Below are positions 16,746 through 25,722 of a stretch of DNA of 54,378 nt, one piece after another. This DNA comes from Clostridiales bacterium oral taxon 876 str. F0540 (GTDB lineage Bacteria; Bacillota; Clostridia; Clostridiales; Clostridiaceae). The position numbers and the translations under genes are program-made. Location of the stretch: contig KE993493.1 in assembly GCA_000466585.1 (NCBI GenBank), forward strand, positions 1 through 54,378, given 5' to 3'. Each line of letters opens with the position of its first letter. The first letter of the stretch is position 1. The notes under the pieces were generated by a model. It was not told the DNA's origin. It did no database searches and worked only from the letters and a program-made list of their open reading frames with translations.

Positions 16746-18318
16746 AGATGACTTGCTCACAGCAGAAGTAGTACGTGATTCTATTAACTAGGGTGTGTTT
16801 GGAATACATGATGTTCAAATGGCTCATAATGTTACGGGTGCCCAAAAACTCTTTGAAGAAAATATACCTGATATTGTTATCTGTGATATCGAGATGCCAA
16901 AGGGCTCTGGATTGGACCTTTTAAAATGGGTTCGAAGCAATAATTATAAAAGTGAATTTATATTTTTGACAAACCATGAAAACTTTCAATTTGCATCAAC
17001 AGCATTGGAATACAATGCTATAGGTTATATAACAAAACCCTTTAATATTGAAAAGACAGAGATGGCTATTTCAAAGGCAGTTGATAAAATTAGAAAGGAA
17101 AATCACCTTCAGCAATATAGTGAATATGGACAATACTGGCTTGAGAATAAAAAGCTTATAGTAGAAAGCTTTTGGAGAGATATATTATTTTTTAATATAC
17201 CGCCTGAACAAACGGCAATAGCAGAGGAAATAAGAAAGAGAAAGCTTTTACTGAATATAGATGAGTTATATCATATAGTGCTGGTAAGTGTAATAAAATC
17301 TGAAAATCAGGGAGATGAACCTAATGATCAGACCTTTGAATATGCTTTAAAAAAGCTTTCATCAGAAGTTATACTTGGTGAATTGGATTTCGAGCATACA
17401 ATTTATTATGTTACTGACAGAAATCATTATGTTGCCGTTCTCTTAGCTGATACATTTTCTGATGAGCAGATAAAGGATAAATGTGCAGAGTTTATTGAAA
17501 CCTGTAAAAAGTATTTAAAATATGCTGCAGTATGCTATATTGGCAATAAGACCGCAATAAATGCGTTAGCTAAAAATAGAGTGAAGCTGGAGGAAATGGA
17601 TCAGAATAATTTTATATTAAGAAATAATGTTCTTTTTGAAAGTGACGTTGAAGCTCTTAATCTTAAAGGTCAATATGCCCTCGATACAGATACACTTAGA
17701 ACCATGTTTGAAAAGAGGGAGAAGATTCAAATTGTAAACTTTTTAAAGAGCGAGCTAGAATTATTAGTTGCAAAGAATAGTTTGGATGGTTCCACTATGT
17801 ATTCAATTCATCAGGATTTTATGCAAGTAGTATATACTTTTTTGCATAAGCAAGAAATACAAGCACATAATCTATTTTCCGATAAAGTATACCAAAAACT
17901 AAACCAAAGAGCGGATAATTCAGTATTTGATATGTTGAAGTGGGTACATTTTGTTACAACGAAGACAATTGACTATGCAGAAGAGGTAAGAAAGTCGGAT
18001 AGTATTATAGATAAGGCTAAGAAATATATACAAGAACACTACAAAGAGGAAATCACAAAAAATGATGTAGCAGCAAGTGTTTTTCTTACACCTGACTATT
18101 TGGCTAAAATGTTTAAGGCAGAAACAGGTGTAGTTATTAAAGATTTTATTAATAATTGCAGAATTGAAAAAGCCAAGGAGCTGCTTAGAAACAGTGATGC
18201 TAGTGTTAGTATGATTGCTTCAGAGGTAGGTTTTGATAATTTTTCGTATTTCTCAACTATCTTTAAAAAGTTAACCGGGGTCAGTCCACAGTTGTTTCGT
18301 AAAGAGGATGAAAGGTAA
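16726..18318 (+). pseudogene. AraC-type response regulator (YesN-like) broken by an amber codon
   Basis: From the ATG at 16726, which overlaps the kinase 3' end, the frame gives MRLIIVEDDLLTAEVV and hits TAG at 16789-16791 (codon 22), then continues open for 509 codons. Codon numbering puts the acidic pair at Asp8-Asp9, the phospho-acceptor at Asp54 (VICDIEMP) and Lys104 (YITKPF), exactly as in intact receiver domains, so the TAG replaces one residue, probably Trp. The C-terminus has two AraC helix-turn-helix motifs (VAASVFLTPDYLAKMF and VGFDNFSYFSTIF). A restart at GTG 16795 would drop the acidic pair and lacks a ribosome site. It may be a recent pseudogene, a sequencing error, or low-level read-through. 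Confidence 0.85.
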
Positions 18319-18370
18319 ATTTCGTCCTCTTTTTAAAATTGCTTAAAATTGAAAACTCATCACTTATTTT

Positions 18371-18384
18371 TGAAAGCGTTTACC
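18371..18384 (+). promoter_or_regulatory. Probable cre (CcpA) site
   Basis: TGAAAGCGTTTACC matches the catabolite-responsive element consensus TGWAANCGNTNWCA at all but the last position. A TATAAT box follows at 18398-18403, and the SBP gene starts at 18460. Carbon-catabolite control of the transporter operon is the likely role. A clean -35 hexamer at 17 bp is not seen. Confidence 0.7.
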
Positions 18385-18459
18385 CGGACTAAGAAATTAT
18401 AATAGAAATATAGTAAAAACTAAATAATATAAAGTATAAAAATAACAAGGGGGATTCAT

Positions 18460-19965
18460 ATGAAAAGGTCAAAAAAACTTCTTAGTGCTTTAATGGCGGT
18501 GACTCTTTGTGGCTCAGTATTTACCGCTTGCAGCAAAAGCTCACAGGATTCAGCAGACGGCAAAAAAGGCGAGGCAGAAGAAATAGTTTACGCTTTTACG
18601 ACATTTAATAAGGTTTCAGAGGACTTAGGAACTGTAGAAAAAGCTATAAATGATATCACTGTTCCTAAAATAAATGTAAAGGTTAAACTAAAGCCTATGG
18701 CTATTTCAAACTATACTCAGCAGGTTAATTTGGCTATACAAAGCGGAGAGCAGCTTGATGTATTCCATACGCTAGGTGATTTAAATCAATATATTTCTAA
18801 GAATGAATGTGCTCCACTTGATGATCTACTTAATAATTATGGTAAAGAAACAAAACAGATTGTAGGAGATGCTTTCTTAAAAAGTACTCAAGCTAATGGA
18901 AAAACTTATGCTGTTCCGGCATATAAAGGCTATGCTCTTGCCCCTGACTTGGTATATAGAACTGATATAATGAAGGAACTTGGAGTTTCTCCAGATAGCA
19001 TCAAAACAATAGCTGATTTAGATGCACTTTTTGCAAAAGTAAAGGCTAAGTACCCAAATATGATTCCGATTGCACCAACAAATCAAGGATTTTCAGGTGT
19101 CTTATCAACATTAAATGGTGTTGATTATCTTACAGATGATTTTATGAAACCAACAGCTGTATTGATTGGTGATAATACTAAGGTAGTTGATTTTTATGAA
19201 ACAGATCTTTTTAAAGAAAGAGTAAAGTTAGCTAGAGATTGGTATAACAAAGGATACATTATGAAAGATGCTGCAACCTCAGCTACTTTAGCAACAGAAC
19301 TTATTTCTTCAGATAGATGCTTTTCATATATAGCAAGCTACTCAGGAAAAGAAGCAGGAGCTCAAATTTCAGCAACTACAGGAAAGCCAATAGATATGAT
19401 AAGAATAGATCAACCATATTTATCAACTACAAGTGTAAATGCTGTAAGCTGGGCAATATCTGCTAATAGTAAAAAGCAAGAAGCAGCAATGAAATTCTTA
19501 AATTTAACTTATTCTGATAAAGCTGTTGTTAATTTACTTATATACGGAATAGAAGGACAGGACTATGTTAAAGTAGATGCTGACCACGTAAAATATCCAG
19601 AAGGAAAAGATCCAAATACAGTACCATATACTGCTCAACTTAGCTGTGGAATTATAGGAAATATGTTCAATCAATATGCAATGCAAGGTCAAAGCACAAA
19701 TGACCTAAAGCTTATGGATAGTGAAAATAAATCTTCTGCTAAATCAAAAGCATTTGGATTTACCTTTGATAGTTCACCGGTTAAAACCGAATATTCTTCA
19801 GTTTTAAATGTAATAAATCAATATTTACCTGGATTAAACTGTGGAAGTTTAGATCCTGATAAGGAAATTCCAAACTTCGTTAAGAAGCTAAAAGAAGCAG
19901 GTATGGATAAGATAGTTGCTGAAAAGCAAAAGCAGCTTGATGCATGGCTTGCTAAACAAAAATAA
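18460..19965 (+). CDS. Lipoprotein solute-binding protein of an LplA-type sugar ABC transporter
   Basis: A 501-residue extracellular binding protein. A lipoprotein signal peptide ends at FTAC with Cys24 as the lipidated residue, so the mature protein is anchored outside the membrane. The body is a family 1 binding protein and the last 130 residues (GFTFDSSPVKTEYSSV ... NCGSLDPDKEIPNFVKKL) match DUF3502, found in LplA/YtcQ-type binding proteins for oligosaccharides and uronides. It is followed by two permease genes. No ATPase gene is present, as is usual for this family, which shares a general MsmX-type ATPase. AAGGGGG precedes the ATG. A cre site and promoter lie upstream. Confidence 0.9.
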   Translation: MKRSKKLLSALMAVTLCGSVFTACSKSSQDSADGKKGEAEEIVYAFTTFNKVSEDLGTVEKAINDITVPKINVKVKLKPMAISNYTQQVNLAIQSGEQLDVFHTLGDLNQYISKNECAPLDDLLNNYGKETKQIVGDAFLKSTQANGKTYAVPAYKGYALAPDLVYRTDIMKELGVSPDSIKTIADLDALFAKVKAKYPNMIPIAPTNQGFSGVLSTLNGVDYLTDDFMKPTAVLIGDNTKVVDFYETDLFKERVKLARDWYNKGYIMKDAATSATLATELISSDRCFSYIASYSGKEAGAQISATTGKPIDMIRIDQPYLSTTSVNAVSWAISANSKKQEAAMKFLNLTYSDKAVVNLLIYGIEGQDYVKVDADHVKYPEGKDPNTVPYTAQLSCGIIGNMFNQYAMQGQSTNDLKLMDSENKSSAKSKAFGFTFDSSPVKTEYSSVLNVINQYLPGLNCGSLDPDKEIPNFVKKLKEAGMDKIVAEKQKQLDAWLAKQK

Positions 19966-19978
19966 ATATAAATTTTGT

Positions 19979-20008
19979 GAAGTGAAGTGTTTTTTAAACC
20001 TTCACTTC
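19979..20008 (+). terminator. Hairpin between binding protein and permease genes
   Basis: GAAGTGAAG pairs with CTTCACTTC across a T-rich loop. A stem here is common in ABC operons and would lower permease expression relative to the binding protein or protect the upstream mRNA end. No U tract follows, so it is probably not a full terminator. Confidence 0.5.
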
Positions 20009-20035
20009 CTTTATAAGGTGGGAAGGAAAGTGAAT

Positions 20036-20959
20036 ATGGAAAAAGGTATTAAAATAAAAAAAGCCAAAAGTTCATTGCCTTTATTGATGCTTACAATTCC
20101 GGGATTACTTTATCTGTTAATAAATAATTATATTCCAATGGCAGGAGTAATTATAGCATTTAAAAATCAAGACTTTTCAAAAGGAATTTTTGGAGGAAAG
20201 TGGATTGGGTTTAAAAACTTTGACTTTTTATTTAAGACAAAAGATGCTTGGATTATGACACGAAATACAGTTTTATATAATCTTGCATTCATTATTATAG
20301 GTACAATTTGCGCTATAATAGTCGCAATATTAATGACAGAATTAACTAAGAAGACAATATCAAAATTTTATCAAAATGCACTAGTGCTACCAAGTGTTAT
20401 TTCTATGGTAGTTGTATCTTATATTGCATTTTCATTTTTAAATTCAGATTCAGGACTTATAAATAAATCAATTTTACATCTCTTAGGAATGCCGGAAGTT
20501 TCGTGGTATTCAGAGCCAAAATACTGGCCTGTTATATTAATAATTGTTTTTTTGTGGAAAAATACAGGTTATGCCTCAATAGTTTATATGGCAAGCATCG
20601 CTGGTATGGATAAAAGCATTTATGAAGCAGCCAAGATTGATGGAGCAGGAAAGCTTAAACAAATTACAAGTATTACATTGCCTTTACTAAAGCCAACAGT
20701 AATTATTATGACGCTTATGGCTGTAGGTAGAATAATGGCTTCAGATTTTGGGCTTTTCTATCAGGTGCCAATGAATTCAGGTGCATTATATAGTACTACT
20801 CAAACAATAGATACCTTTGTATATCGTGCTATGATGCAGCTAAATGATACAGGAATGGCTGCAGCTTCAGGTTTATATCAATCTATTGTTGGGTTTATCT
20901 TAGTAATTGTGGCTAATGGAATTGTTCGAAAACTAGATCCGGAAAATTCATTGTTTTAG
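20036..20959 (+). CDS. ABC sugar permease, LplB/YteP type
   Basis: A 307-residue inner-membrane permease with six predicted helices. The cytoplasmic EAA loop that docks the ATPase is EAAKIDGAGKLKQITSITLPLL. The N-terminus (LPLLMLTIPGLLYLLINNYIPMAG) is typical of the LplB/YteP subfamily, which works with an LplC-type partner. The ATG at 20036 has GGTGGGAAGGAAAG upstream; an open frame further upstream overlaps the binding-protein gene and has no support. The stop codon TAG is fused to the GGAGG that originally must have served the next permease gene, and the hairpin element array starts right there. Confidence 0.9.
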   Translation: MEKGIKIKKAKSSLPLLMLTIPGLLYLLINNYIPMAGVIIAFKNQDFSKGIFGGKWIGFKNFDFLFKTKDAWIMTRNTVLYNLAFIIIGTICAIIVAILMTELTKKTISKFYQNALVLPSVISMVVVSYIAFSFLNSDSGLINKSILHLLGMPEVSWYSEPKYWPVILIIVFLWKNTGYASIVYMASIAGMDKSIYEAAKIDGAGKLKQITSITLPLLKPTVIIMTLMAVGRIMASDFGLFYQVPMNSGALYSTTQTIDTFVYRAMMQLNDTGMAAASGLYQSIVGFILVIVANGIVRKLDPENSLF

Positions 20960-20963
20960 GAGG

Positions 20964-21048
20964 TTAAAGTCCTAAATGGACTTTAACGGGTAATCTGGCG
21001 AGTGGTAACGAGCTAAGATAGATTACCCCGTGTTCCGACTATAAGGAG
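20964..21048 (+). repeat. Two-hairpin element, copy 1
   Basis: It begins after GGAGG (20959-20963). Stem 1 is TTAAAGTCC/GGACTTTAA with loop TAAAT; then CG; stem 2 is GGGTAATCT/AGATTACCC with a 23-nt loop; then CGTGTTCCGACT and a terminal AAGGAG. See the corresponding finding. Confidence 0.85.
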
Positions 21049-21133
21049 CTAAAAGTCCTAAATGGACTTTTACGAGTAATTTTCGAGCGGAGCGAGAGTT
21101 CTAAATTACTCAGTGCTTCCGACTAAAAGGAGG
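21049..21133 (+). repeat. Two-hairpin element, copy 2
   Basis: Stem 1 is TAAAAGTCC/GGACTTTTA with loop TAAAT, stem 2 is AGTAATTT/AAATTACT, followed by CAGTGCTTCCGACT and AAAAGGAGG. Both stems differ from copy 1 by paired changes. Confidence 0.85.
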
Positions 21134-21284
21134 TTAAAGTCCTAAATGGACTTTAACGAGCAATTAGCGAGCGGAAGCGAGGTTAATGTCCTAAATGGAC
21201 ATTAACGGGATGTCTAGCCGGTCGAAACCGGCGAGAACAGACAGCCCAGTGATTAATTGCTCAGTGCTTCCGACTAAAAGGAGG
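21134..21284 (+). repeat. Two-hairpin element, copy 3 (carries a nested copy)
   Basis: Stem 1 is TTAAAGTCC/GGACTTTAA, stem 2 is AGCAATTA/TAATTGCT. The loop of stem 2 is enlarged by another element (21183-21251). The 3' end CAGTGCTTCCGACT-AAAAGGAGG supplies the ribosome site of the next permease gene, 7 nt before its ATG. Confidence 0.85.
21183..21251 (+). repeat. Two-hairpin element, copy 4, nested in the stem 2 loop of copy 3
   Basis: It begins after GCGAGG. Stem 1 is TTAATGTCC/GGACATTAA with loop TAAAT, stem 2 is GGGATGTCT/AGACAGCCC with an inner GCCGG/CCGGC hairpin. The CAGTG after stem 2 is present but the rest of the tail is not, so it is 3'-truncated or recombined with the host copy. 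Confidence 0.75.
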
Positions 21285-21291
21285 AAAGAAA

Positions 21292-22191
21292 ATGGAGGAA
21301 TTAAAAACTCGTGGAGAAAGGGCGTTTAGTATTTTTGCAGCAACAGTAATAACTGTACTAGCTCTATTATGCCTTGCACCATTAATTTTGATTTTTATTG
21401 CATCATTTACAAAAGAAAGTTATTTAGTAGCTAATGGCTATAGTTTTTTTCCTAAAGCTCTGAGTCTTGATGCCTATTATTACATGGTTTCTCAATCTAA
21501 AATAATTTTGAGAGCTTATGGTGTTTCAATACTTGTTACCGGAGTTGGTACTTTTTTAAGTATTATCATGACTGCTATGCTGGCATATCCACTATCAAGA
21601 AAAGATTTTAAGTATGGAAAAATTATTTCTTTTATTGTTCTGTTTACTATGCTTTTCAGTGGAGGTATAGCTCCAGCTTATATTATGTGGACTAGGGTTT
21701 TTCATATTAAGAATACAATATTTGCTTTGATGATTCCTAATTATTTAATGAATGCTTTTAATGTTTTTCTTATGACAAATTACTATAAGAATAATGTTCC
21801 TGATTCATTAATTGAGTCAGCACAAATTGACGGAGCAGGCGAATTAAGAATATTTTTCAAGATAATGTTACCTCTTTCTACTCCTGCTATTGCAACTATT
21901 GGAATATTTACTGGACTAGCTTATTGGAATGATTGGATAAATGGATTATATTACATTACTAACCCAAAGCTTTTTGGAATACAAAATTTATTGGTTAGAA
22001 TTATGGATAATATTCAATTCTTAAAGTCAGGATCCGCTACCAGTGCTGTAGGATCTGTAGCTATTCAACTACCAAGTAATGCAGTTCGTATGGCACTAGC
22101 TGCAATTGGAATACTACCAATCCTAATAATATTCCCATTTGTTCAGAAGTATTTTATAAAGGGTGTTGTTGTTGGAGCTGTTAAGGGATAA
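21292..22191 (+). CDS. ABC sugar permease, LplC/YtcP type
   Basis: A 299-residue inner-membrane permease with six predicted helices and EAA loop ESAQIDGAGELRIFFKIMLPLS. The SFTKESYLVANGYSFFPKALSLDAYYYM segment after the first helix is typical of the LplC/YtcP subfamily. It is the second half of the transporter whose binding protein and LplB subunit lie upstream. The ATG at 21292 has GGAGG 7 nt upstream, provided by the end of the inserted element array. About 330 bp of array separate it from its partner, unusual for genes that are normally only 10-20 bp apart. Confidence 0.9.
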   Translation: MEELKTRGERAFSIFAATVITVLALLCLAPLILIFIASFTKESYLVANGYSFFPKALSLDAYYYMVSQSKIILRAYGVSILVTGVGTFLSIIMTAMLAYPLSRKDFKYGKIISFIVLFTMLFSGGIAPAYIMWTRVFHIKNTIFALMIPNYLMNAFNVFLMTNYYKNNVPDSLIESAQIDGAGELRIFFKIMLPLSTPAIATIGIFTGLAYWNDWINGLYYITNPKLFGIQNLLVRIMDNIQFLKSGSATSAVGSVAIQLPSNAVRMALAAIGILPILIIFPFVQKYFIKGVVVGAVKG

Positions 22192-22227
22192 AACATTTAG
22201 TGATTAAAATCATGAGGAGGTTATATT

Positions 22228-23034
22228 ATGAAAGTAAAACAAATTATAGATGAAATTATTAATAAATTTGGAGGAATTAAATTTGAGCATACTTGTGATC
22301 AGCTTATGAGTGGAAGTTTTGACACAGAAGTAACTGGTGTTGTAACTACATTTATGGCTACTGTAGATGTTATTAACCAGGCTATAGATTGTGGAGCAAA
22401 CTTTATCATTACTCATGAGCCAACATATTATACAGGACTTGATAAAACAGAATGGATTGAAAATGATCCTGTATATATAAAAAAGAAAAAGCTGCTTGAG
22501 GATAATGGTATTGCAATTTGGCGTTTTCATGACCATATGCATGCTGCACCAACAGATTTGATATATGACGGATTATTAAAAGAGATAGGCTGGGGAGATT
22601 ACTTGATTAAAGGACTGCAATTTCCTCATTGTTATGAAATACCTGAAATGTCCTTAAAGGAATTAGGTGACTTTTTTAAAGAGAAGTTAGAGATGGATGT
22701 AATTCAAATCGTTGGATCACCTAATACAAAATGTAGACGTGTAGGAATTTTAGTTGGTGGCGGAAGTCTTGGACTAGGAGTTGAAGAAATGCCTATGAAA
22801 CTTATGAAAGATCAAGATTTAGATGTTATGGTTTGTGGTGATATTACAGAATGGACTTTATGCCCATACATCCGTGATGCGGCAGCACTTGGTATGAATA
22901 AAGCAATGCTTGTACTAGGACATGAGCGCAGTGAGGAAGCAGGTATGAAATATATGGCTGAATGGCTGGCCCCTATGGTGGCTGGCACTCCTGTATATTT
23001 TATAGATGCAAAAGAACCTTTTAGTTATTTGTAA
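22228..23034 (+). CDS. Nif3/DUF34-like dinuclear-metal protein
   Basis: A 268-residue protein resembling the NIF3 (YbgI) family. Likely metal ligands are visible in THEPTYY, FHDHMHA and GHERSEEAGM, matching the spaced His/Glu pattern of the dinuclear site. The biochemical role of this family is unsettled; some members are linked to GTP cyclohydrolase-like or sugar-related chemistry. Here it lies in a carbohydrate operon directly behind the permease, which suggests a specialised paralogue acting on the imported compound rather than the housekeeping copy. AGGAGG precedes the ATG. Confidence 0.8.
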   Translation: MKVKQIIDEIINKFGGIKFEHTCDQLMSGSFDTEVTGVVTTFMATVDVINQAIDCGANFIITHEPTYYTGLDKTEWIENDPVYIKKKKLLEDNGIAIWRFHDHMHAAPTDLIYDGLLKEIGWGDYLIKGLQFPHCYEIPEMSLKELGDFFKEKLEMDVIQIVGSPNTKCRRVGILVGGGSLGLGVEEMPMKLMKDQDLDVMVCGDITEWTLCPYIRDAAALGMNKAMLVLGHERSEEAGMKYMAEWLAPMVAGTPVYFIDAKEPFSYL

Positions 23035-23110
23035 AATTTAAAGGATAACAGAGATTTGAAGAGAAAAGTATACATTATCTGATAATTATTCTATAAGAGG
23101 TGTTTTATTT

Positions 23111-24049
23111 ATGTCATATGAAGATAAAGTTTTGCCTGAACTATTGCCAATGCTGCATAGTAACGTAATATTTGATTTAAACAAAGATTTAGTGATGATG
23201 AGGAACCTCAAACAGCCAGCTTTAGAAAAGTCCCCTCATGTATTGACAGCTACTCGTATGATTAAAGGCCCGGAATCACAATTGCTGGCTAAAATTTATG
23301 AGCCAAAGTACAGAAAGAATGAAAAACTCCCTGCACTATTTTGGATTCATGGCGGTGGCTATGTACTTGGTCATCCTGATGGTGATGATGGACTATGTGA
23401 GTGCTTTGTAAATGAAGTAAATTGTGTTGTAGTTTCAATTGATTATAGGCTGGCACCGGAGCATAAATATCCAGCAGCAATTGAAGATTGCTATGCAGGA
23501 TTAAAATGGACAGCTGATAACAGTGAAGAGCTAGGAATAGATGCTTCAAGAATAGCAATTGCAGGGGCTAGTGCTGGAGGCGGATTGACAGCAGCTCTTG
23601 CTTTGATGGCTCGGGATAAAGGAGAACCTAAAATATCATTTCAAGCTCCTTTATATCCTATGTTAGATGACCGTAATGTAACTCCATCAAGCTATGAGAT
23701 TAATGAAGAGAATTTACCGGCAGCATGGAATAGGGAAGCTAATATAGTTGCATGGAATATGTATTTGGGACAAAATGCTTCAGCTGAAGTTTCACCTTAT
23801 GCTGCTCCGGCTCGAGCTAAGGATTTGACTGGGCTTCCACCAGCATATACTTTCATAGGACAGCTGGACCCTTTTAGAGATGAAACAATAGAGTATGTTG
23901 CACGACTAGCTCAGGCTGGTGTACCGGTTGAGTTCCATTTGTATCCTGGATGTTTCCATGGCTTCGATTCAATTTTTAATAATGCGGAGATTAGCAGGCG
24001 AGCTAGAGGAGAGTTTATAAATGTATTAAAGCGAGCTCTGAATAAGTAA
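23111..24049 (+). CDS. Alpha/beta hydrolase, HSL-type esterase
   Basis: A 312-residue alpha/beta hydrolase of the hormone-sensitive-lipase group. The oxyanion motif is HGGGYVLG, the nucleophile elbow is GASAGGG (Ser as nucleophile), the acid is in GQLDPFRDE and the catalytic His is in CFHGFD. YRLAPEHKYPA is the usual conserved stretch. There is no signal peptide, so it acts in the cytoplasm on an imported short acyl ester, presumably an acetylated or similarly decorated sugar. It sits between the Nif3 gene and another esterase gene in the same operon. Confidence 0.88.
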   Translation: MSYEDKVLPELLPMLHSNVIFDLNKDLVMMRNLKQPALEKSPHVLTATRMIKGPESQLLAKIYEPKYRKNEKLPALFWIHGGGYVLGHPDGDDGLCECFVNEVNCVVVSIDYRLAPEHKYPAAIEDCYAGLKWTADNSEELGIDASRIAIAGASAGGGLTAALALMARDKGEPKISFQAPLYPMLDDRNVTPSSYEINEENLPAAWNREANIVAWNMYLGQNASAEVSPYAAPARAKDLTGLPPAYTFIGQLDPFRDETIEYVARLAQAGVPVEFHLYPGCFHGFDSIFNNAEISRRARGEFINVLKRALNK

Positions 24050-24072
24050 ATATAAGAAGGAGTAGATAAAAA

Positions 24073-24864
24073 ATGGCTTTCTTACAGGTGAATTTTTATT
24101 CAAAAGCATTAAAAAGACTAGTTAACTTTAATGCTCTTGTACCAATAGATACTTTTGAGATACCAGGTCAGGAGAAGATTGATAGAGGACCAATGAAGTC
24201 CATTTACCTTTTGCATGGCTATTCAGGAAATCATATGGACTGGGTTTCTGGTTCTAAAATTCAGGAATTATCACTAATTTATAATGTAGCAATATTTATG
24301 CCTTCTGGAGAAAACAATTTTTATATAGATGATGTTGATAGGGGAGCGTTATATGCTGAATATGTTGGAAATGAGCTAGTTGAGTTTACACGAAAGATGT
24401 TTCCGATTTCAGATAAGAGAGAAGATACATTTATAGGTGGATTGTCCATGGGAGGATATGGCGCATTAAGAAATGGACTAAAGTACTCTCATAATTTTAG
24501 CCGTATTATAGCATTATCTTCTGCCCTCATAACTCATAATATTGCTGGTATTCCTGTTGACTTTAAGGATTCAATAGCTGATTATAAATATTATAGGAGT
24601 GTTTTCGGAGATTTGAATGAACTTCTTGGAAGTGATAAAGATCCTGAGGCTCTAATTATTAACTTAAAGAAAGAAAATGCAGCTATACCTCAAATATATA
24701 TGGCTTGCGGAACAGAAGACTTTTTGTTAAATGAAAATCGTAGTTATCATGATTTCCTTACTTCAGAAGATGTAGAACATACCTATGTAGAAGGACCTGG
24801 GGTTCATGATTGGAACTTTTGGAATGAGTATATAGAAAAAGCAATTCTTTGGGCATTAAAATAA
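24073..24864 (+). CDS. Esterase D/EstA-like esterase
   Basis: A 263-residue alpha/beta hydrolase of the putative esterase (tributyrin esterase EstA/esterase D) family. Oxyanion region YLLHGYSGNHMDW, nucleophile GLSMGGYGALR, acid in CGTEDFLL and the His in GVHDWNFWN are all present. No signal peptide. Proteins of this family hydrolyse short acyl or feruloyl esters on sugars. It is the second esterase in the locus and lies 23 bp after the first, ending 16 bp before the deacetylase gene. AAGGAG precedes the ATG. Confidence 0.88.
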   Translation: MAFLQVNFYSKALKRLVNFNALVPIDTFEIPGQEKIDRGPMKSIYLLHGYSGNHMDWVSGSKIQELSLIYNVAIFMPSGENNFYIDDVDRGALYAEYVGNELVEFTRKMFPISDKREDTFIGGLSMGGYGALRNGLKYSHNFSRIIALSSALITHNIAGIPVDFKDSIADYKYYRSVFGDLNELLGSDKDPEALIINLKKENAAIPQIYMACGTEDFLLNENRSYHDFLTSEDVEHTYVEGPGVHDWNFWNEYIEKAILWALK

Positions 24865-24880
24865 AATGGGGGATTTATGA

Positions 24881-25708
24881 ATGATTAAAATAATTAAGCT
24901 TTTTCCTGGTGGAAATAAAAAAGCTTTTACGCTAAGCTATGATGATGGAATTACTCAAGATAAGAAACTTGTTGATATATTTAATAAATATAATCTTAAA
25001 GCTACTTTTAACTTAAATTCAGGACTCCAAGGGATAGAAGGTTCTTTTGTTATAAATGATTTGCTCATAAAAAGGATGGATAGAGAAGAGATAACTCATT
25101 TATATGATGGACATGAAATTGCAATTCATGGATTAAGACATCTTTCATTAATTGACATACCTAAGGAATTTATGATTGAAGAAGTTCTAGAGGATAGGAA
25201 AAATCATGAAAGGATGTATGGATACCCTGTTAGAGGAATGGCTTATCCTTATGGTACTTATAATGAAACTGTTTTAAAGGTATTAGAAGCTCTTGGAGTA
25301 GAATATTCGAGAACAGTAAATAACCATAGGGGATTTAGTTTACCTTCAAATTTTCTAGAATGGAATCCTACAGCTCATCATAATGATCCTAATTTAATGA
25401 AGCTCGCTGAGAAATTTGTTGAAAGTGAATCCTTAGGAATGGAGCTTTTCTATTTGTGGGGTCACAGCTATGAATTTGATTTGGACAATAATTGGAACGT
25501 AATAGAAGAGTTCTGTGAGTATATAAGCAATAAAGATAATATTTGGTATGCAACCAATATACAGATAGTAGATTACCTTAATGCTGTGAACAGCTTGAAA
25601 TTTTCTGCAGATTTTACTTCTGTATTTAATCCCTCAGCTATTTCAACATGGATAGAGTTAAACGGAACGAAAATTGAAATAAAACCAGGGGAAACTAAAA
25701 AGTTGTAA
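24881..25708 (+). CDS. Polysaccharide deacetylase (NodB/CE4-like)
   Basis: A 275-residue protein with the NodB motifs: SYDDGITQD (catalytic Asp pair), HGLRHLSL (metal His pair) and AYPYGTYN. A C-terminal extension of about 60 residues looks like a small beta domain. No signal peptide is seen, so it is likely cytoplasmic, unlike cell-wall deacetylases. Family members remove N- or O-acetyl groups from sugars. With two esterases beside it, the locus seems devoted to stripping acyl groups from an imported glycoside. GGGGG precedes the ATG. Confidence 0.87.
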   Translation: MIKIIKLFPGGNKKAFTLSYDDGITQDKKLVDIFNKYNLKATFNLNSGLQGIEGSFVINDLLIKRMDREEITHLYDGHEIAIHGLRHLSLIDIPKEFMIEEVLEDRKNHERMYGYPVRGMAYPYGTYNETVLKVLEALGVEYSRTVNNHRGFSLPSNFLEWNPTAHHNDPNLMKLAEKFVESESLGMELFYLWGHSYEFDLDNNWNVIEEFCEYISNKDNIWYATNIQIVDYLNAVNSLKFSADFTSVFNPSAISTWIELNGTKIEIKPGETKKL

Positions 25709-25722
25709 GGGTGTGAGAGTAA

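Noticed and set aside
20959..21291. CRISPR array between the permease genes
   Set aside because: The repeats are not identical, the variable parts pair with each other as stems, unit length and nesting do not fit, and no cas gene is present.
20959..21291. A riboswitch or T-box controlling lplC
   Set aside because: The same element occurs before unrelated yvrJ and in a pseudogene, in multiple and nested copies, so a dedicated ligand sensor of this operon is unlikely. Assignment to a named RNA class from memory was also dropped because I cannot verify it.
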